Below, piece by piece: positions 33,973 through 36,048 of a DNA stretch of 36,048 bases. The DNA is taken from contig JANXRI010000451.1 of assembly GCA_025353085.1 (NCBI GenBank), positions 1-36,048 on the forward strand, written 5' to 3'. Position numbers and translations under genes: made by a program. The DNA comes from Betaproteobacteria bacterium (GTDB lineage Bacteria > Pseudomonadota > Gammaproteobacteria > Burkholderiales > SG8-41). Below the pieces are notes generated by a model. It did no database searches and was not told where the DNA came from. It worked only from the letters and a program-made list of their open reading frames with translations. Numbering within the stretch: position 1 is the first letter of the stretch; each line of letters begins with the position of its first letter.

Positions 33973-34299
33973 TCAATCTTCGCTGACCTCACGCCCCGGT
34001 TCGCGCCCGCCCCGATGCTCATTATTGCGTTCCTTGTGCTTGAGGATCTGGCGGTCGAGTTTGTCGACCAGCGCATCAATCGCTGCATACATGTCGGCGT
34101 CGGCGCATTCGACGAAAATGTCTTTGCCGCTGAGGTGCACATTGGCTTCGATTTTCTGGGTGAGCTTTTCCACCGACACGATCACGTTGACGTCGATGAC
34201 GTGATCGAAGTGACGCGTGATTCGCGTAAATTTGCTGGTGACATAGTCGCGTATTGCGGGGGTAACCTCGACATGATGACCGCTCAGATGAAGATTCAT
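33973..34299 (-). CDS. hpf: Ribosome hibernation promoting factor (HPF, short form)
   Basis: A 108-residue ribosome-associated protein that dimerises or silences 70S ribosomes in stationary phase. It starts MNLHLSGHHVEVTPAIRDYV and has the conserved HFDHVIDVNVIVSVEK and DMYAAIDALVDKLDRQILKHK segments. AGGAG lies eight bases before the ATG. The dimerisation domain of long HPF is absent. It follows rpoN with a 52-bp gap, the usual sigma54 modulation-protein position. Confidence 0.95.
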   Translation of the reverse strand: MNLHLSGHHVEVTPAIRDYVTSKFTRITRHFDHVIDVNVIVSVEKLTQKIEANVHLSGKDIFVECADADMYAAIDALVDKLDRQILKHKERNNEHRGGREPGREVSED

Positions 34300-34351
34300 A
34301 CAATCACTCCTCGGTTAGGTTGCGGTATTTCAGATTGCGGCTTGCGGGATA

Positions 34352-35797
34352 TCACAGCGACTTACGAAGATTGACCGGCAATATCTGCATAGATTCCCGA
34401 TATTTCGCGACGGTGCGCCGCGCGACGACGATGCCTTGCTGGCCGAGAATTTCAGATATCTGGCTGTCGGACAACGGTTTTTTGCCGTTCTCTGCACTGA
34501 CGAGCTGCTTGATCAACGCGCGGATCGCCGTACTCGACGCCGAGCCGCCCGTGTCGGTCGTGACGTGGCTGCCAAAAAAATACTTAAGTTCGTAGATGCC
34601 GCGCGCCGTGAACATGAACTTCTGGGTGGTTACACGCGACACGGTCGATTCATGCAGATCGAGGGTGTCCGCGATTTCGCGCAGCACCAGCGGCCGCATC
34701 GCCACTTCCCCATGCTCGAAGAAGTGGCGCTGGCGGTCGACGATCGCCTGGGATACACGCAATATGGTATCGAAGCGCTGCTGCACATTTTTGATCAACC
34801 AGCGGGCTTCCTGAAGCTGGCCGGCGAGCTGCTGGTGTCCCGCGTCGCGATTGCGCTGCAAAATGTCGGCGTACAACCGGTTGATGCGCAGTTTCGGCAT
34901 CGCGTCGGGATTAAGGGCGGCGAGCCACACACCTTTCAATTTTTTGACGATCACGTCAGGCACGATATAGCGGGTATCGCCCGACGAAAAACTAGCACCC
35001 GGACGCGGATTGAGACTGGTGATCAGGTTCTTGACGCCGCGCAGAACCGCGTCCTCGCAACGTAATACTTTTTTCAGCTTCAAAAAATCGCGCGCGGCCA
35101 GCACGTCGAGATGGTTTGTCACGATCTCGATCGCATGCCCGCGATACGGCGTGGCAGAGGGCAGGGTCTCCAATTGAAGCCTGAGACATTCGCCGAGCGT
35201 GCGCGCGCCCACGCCCGGCGGGTCGAGATTCTGCAGGTGCCTTAGCGCAACCTGCAGATCCTCGATTTCGATATTGAGTTCGGGCGGCAGCAACTCGATG
35301 AGTTCAGCTAAATCCTGATGGAGATAGCCGTGATCATCCAGCGAATCGATAAGCAGTGTGACGAGTCGTTGGTCGTGATCCGGGATTTGGGTCAACGACA
35401 ACTGCGAGATCAGATGCTCGCGCAATGACGGCGTTTCAGCAGCAACCTGCGGGTATTCGATTTCATCGTTGTCGTCGCGGGTGCCGCCGTGGCTGTAGTC
35501 TTCTTCAAAACCAGGTGTGTCGGCGCTGCCATGCGTGTCGCTGGCAGTCGTGTCGGCTACCGTGTCGCTTGGCGTTGCAGGTGCGGTGTTCGTCGTAAAG
35601 TCGCTACTGCCGGGGGAGGGCACCACGGGTTCTTCGCGCAGACCGTCTTCGCGTTCCAGCAACGGGTTGTCCTGCAGGAATTTCTCAATCTCCTGATTGA
35701 GCTCCAGCGTCGACAGTTGCAGCAGCCGGATGGATTGCTGCAATTGCGGCGTCAGCGTTAAATGCTGGGACAGCCTGAGTTGTAGCGAATGCTTCAT
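34352..35797 (-). CDS. rpoN: RNA polymerase sigma54 factor RpoN
   Basis: A 481-residue alternative sigma factor. Region I is Gln/Leu-rich (LRLSQHLTLTPQLQQSI...LLQLSTLELNQEI), region II is acidic (about 60-130), and the core-binding domain follows (NLDPPGVGARTLGECL). The DNA-binding domain ends in the RpoN box (ARRTVAKYRE) close to the C-terminus. It recognises TGGCAC-N5-TTGC promoters and needs enhancer-binding proteins such as GlrR, encoded at the other end of this window. Region II is longer than in E. coli (477 residues in total there), within normal variation. Downstream of lptB. Confidence 0.97.
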   Translation of the reverse strand: MKHSLQLRLSQHLTLTPQLQQSIRLLQLSTLELNQEIEKFLQDNPLLEREDGLREEPVVPSPGSSDFTTNTAPATPSDTVADTTASDTHGSADTPGFEEDYSHGGTRDDNDEIEYPQVAAETPSLREHLISQLSLTQIPDHDQRLVTLLIDSLDDHGYLHQDLAELIELLPPELNIEIEDLQVALRHLQNLDPPGVGARTLGECLRLQLETLPSATPYRGHAIEIVTNHLDVLAARDFLKLKKVLRCEDAVLRGVKNLITSLNPRPGASFSSGDTRYIVPDVIVKKLKGVWLAALNPDAMPKLRINRLYADILQRNRDAGHQQLAGQLQEARWLIKNVQQRFDTILRVSQAIVDRQRHFFEHGEVAMRPLVLREIADTLDLHESTVSRVTTQKFMFTARGIYELKYFFGSHVTTDTGGSASSTAIRALIKQLVSAENGKKPLSDSQISEILGQQGIVVARRTVAKYRESMQILPVNLRKSL

Positions 35798-35841
35798 GGC
35801 CCCGAGAGAATGTGCGGCGCGTCGCGATGAGTGCTTAAACT

Positions 35842-35875
35842 TAAAAGAAAAAAGAGCCGCCGGCGCGCAGGCCGG
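35842..35875 (-). terminator. Possible intrinsic terminator after lptB
   Basis: On the minus strand CCGGC and GCCGG (35860-35875 in forward coordinates) flank a six-base loop. GCGGCTC follows, and then a T-rich run (TTTTTTCTTTT). It begins about 20 bp after the lptB stop and ends about 45 bp before rpoN, so rpoN may have some independent transcription. Confidence 0.45.
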
Positions 35876-35895
35876 GAGTGGACTGTAGAGCGTAT

Positions 35896-36048
35896 CTACA
35901 ACCGGAAATGCTCTCCGAGATAGACCTTTCTCACGCTGTCATTATAAACGATTTCGTCAGGTTTTCCGTAGGCGAGCACGCTGCCGTCGTTGATAATATA
36001 AGCGCGGTCGCAGATGCCCAATGTCTCGCGCACGTTGTGATCGGTGAT
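35896..36048 (-). CDS. lptB: LPS export ABC transporter ATP-binding protein LptB, C-terminal end (runs off window)
   Basis: The last 50 residues of an ABC ATPase. The reading starts at the H-loop ([18 protein letters not shown], with the conserved His) and continues through [10 protein letters not shown] to the LptB-type end [12 protein letters not shown]. LptB powers lipopolysaccharide extraction by LptFG. Its place directly upstream of rpoN is the standard proteobacterial lptA-lptB-rpoN order. The 5' part lies outside the window. Confidence 0.92.
   Translation of the reverse strand: MTDHNVRETLGICDRAYIINDGSVLAYGKPDEIVYNDSVRKVYLGEHFRL

Noticed and set aside
1-36048. CRISPR arrays or cas genes
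   Set aside because: No regularly spaced repeats with unique spacers and no Cas-like proteins were seen.

Overview
This window reads as a chromosomal segment of a betaproteobacterium (Burkholderiales/Nitrosomonadales-like). The evidence is the lptB-rpoN-hpf-ptsN-hprK-rapZ block, the divergent yicC-gmk-rpoZ-spoT and rph-rdgB-hemW blocks, a solitary Bug/TctC solute-binding protein, and a glrK-lipoprotein-glrR operon. Most genes are GC-rich and tightly packed. The clear exception is about 25.1-26.5 kb, which is visibly more AT-rich and carries broken or orphan genes.

Layout. 1-129: the 3' end of a transposase-like ORF. 220-3527: GlrK sensor kinase, small lipoprotein and GlrR sigma54 activator. 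3544-4370: two GlrR-type operators, a near-consensus sigma54 promoter, a small membrane protein and a small lipoprotein. 4383-11086: stringent response and nucleotide genes (spoT, rpoZ, gmk, yicC) diverging from rph, rdgB and hemW. 11083-14769: a monooxygenase-fold protein, a Bug receptor, a small hypothetical, trmB, thiG and thiS. 14835-18813: an overlapping three-gene unit encoding a PQQ sugar dehydrogenase, a di-heme cytochrome c and a TonB receptor that matches the E. coli PQQ importer PqqU/YncD. 18973-21321: two methyltransferase-type genes and a glycosyltransferase broken by two in-frame stops. 21902-24162: a fused cytochrome-porin resembling Cyc2 with a c4-type di-heme cytochrome, preceded by a perfect FNR/Anr box. 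24393-26239: a doubly truncated mgtA remnant abutting an orphan hxsC-like radical SAM maturase. 26543-31012: tRNA-Gly(CCC), AsmA, MutY and 5-formyl-THF cyclo-ligase. 31023-36048: LonN-domain protein, RapZ, HprK, PtsN, HPF, RpoN and the C-terminus of LptB.

How the genes fit together. RpoN, the sigma54 activator GlrR, a sigma54 promoter with two GlrR-like sites, and RapZ (which in enterobacteria is controlled by the GlrR/sigma54-dependent sRNA GlmY) all lie in one window. The PQQ unit suggests a dehydrogenase whose cofactor is scavenged from outside the cell and whose electrons pass to the co-translated cytochrome. The cytochrome-porin/c4 pair suggests electron transfer across the outer membrane under low oxygen. 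These functional readings are inferences from family similarity recalled without a database search.
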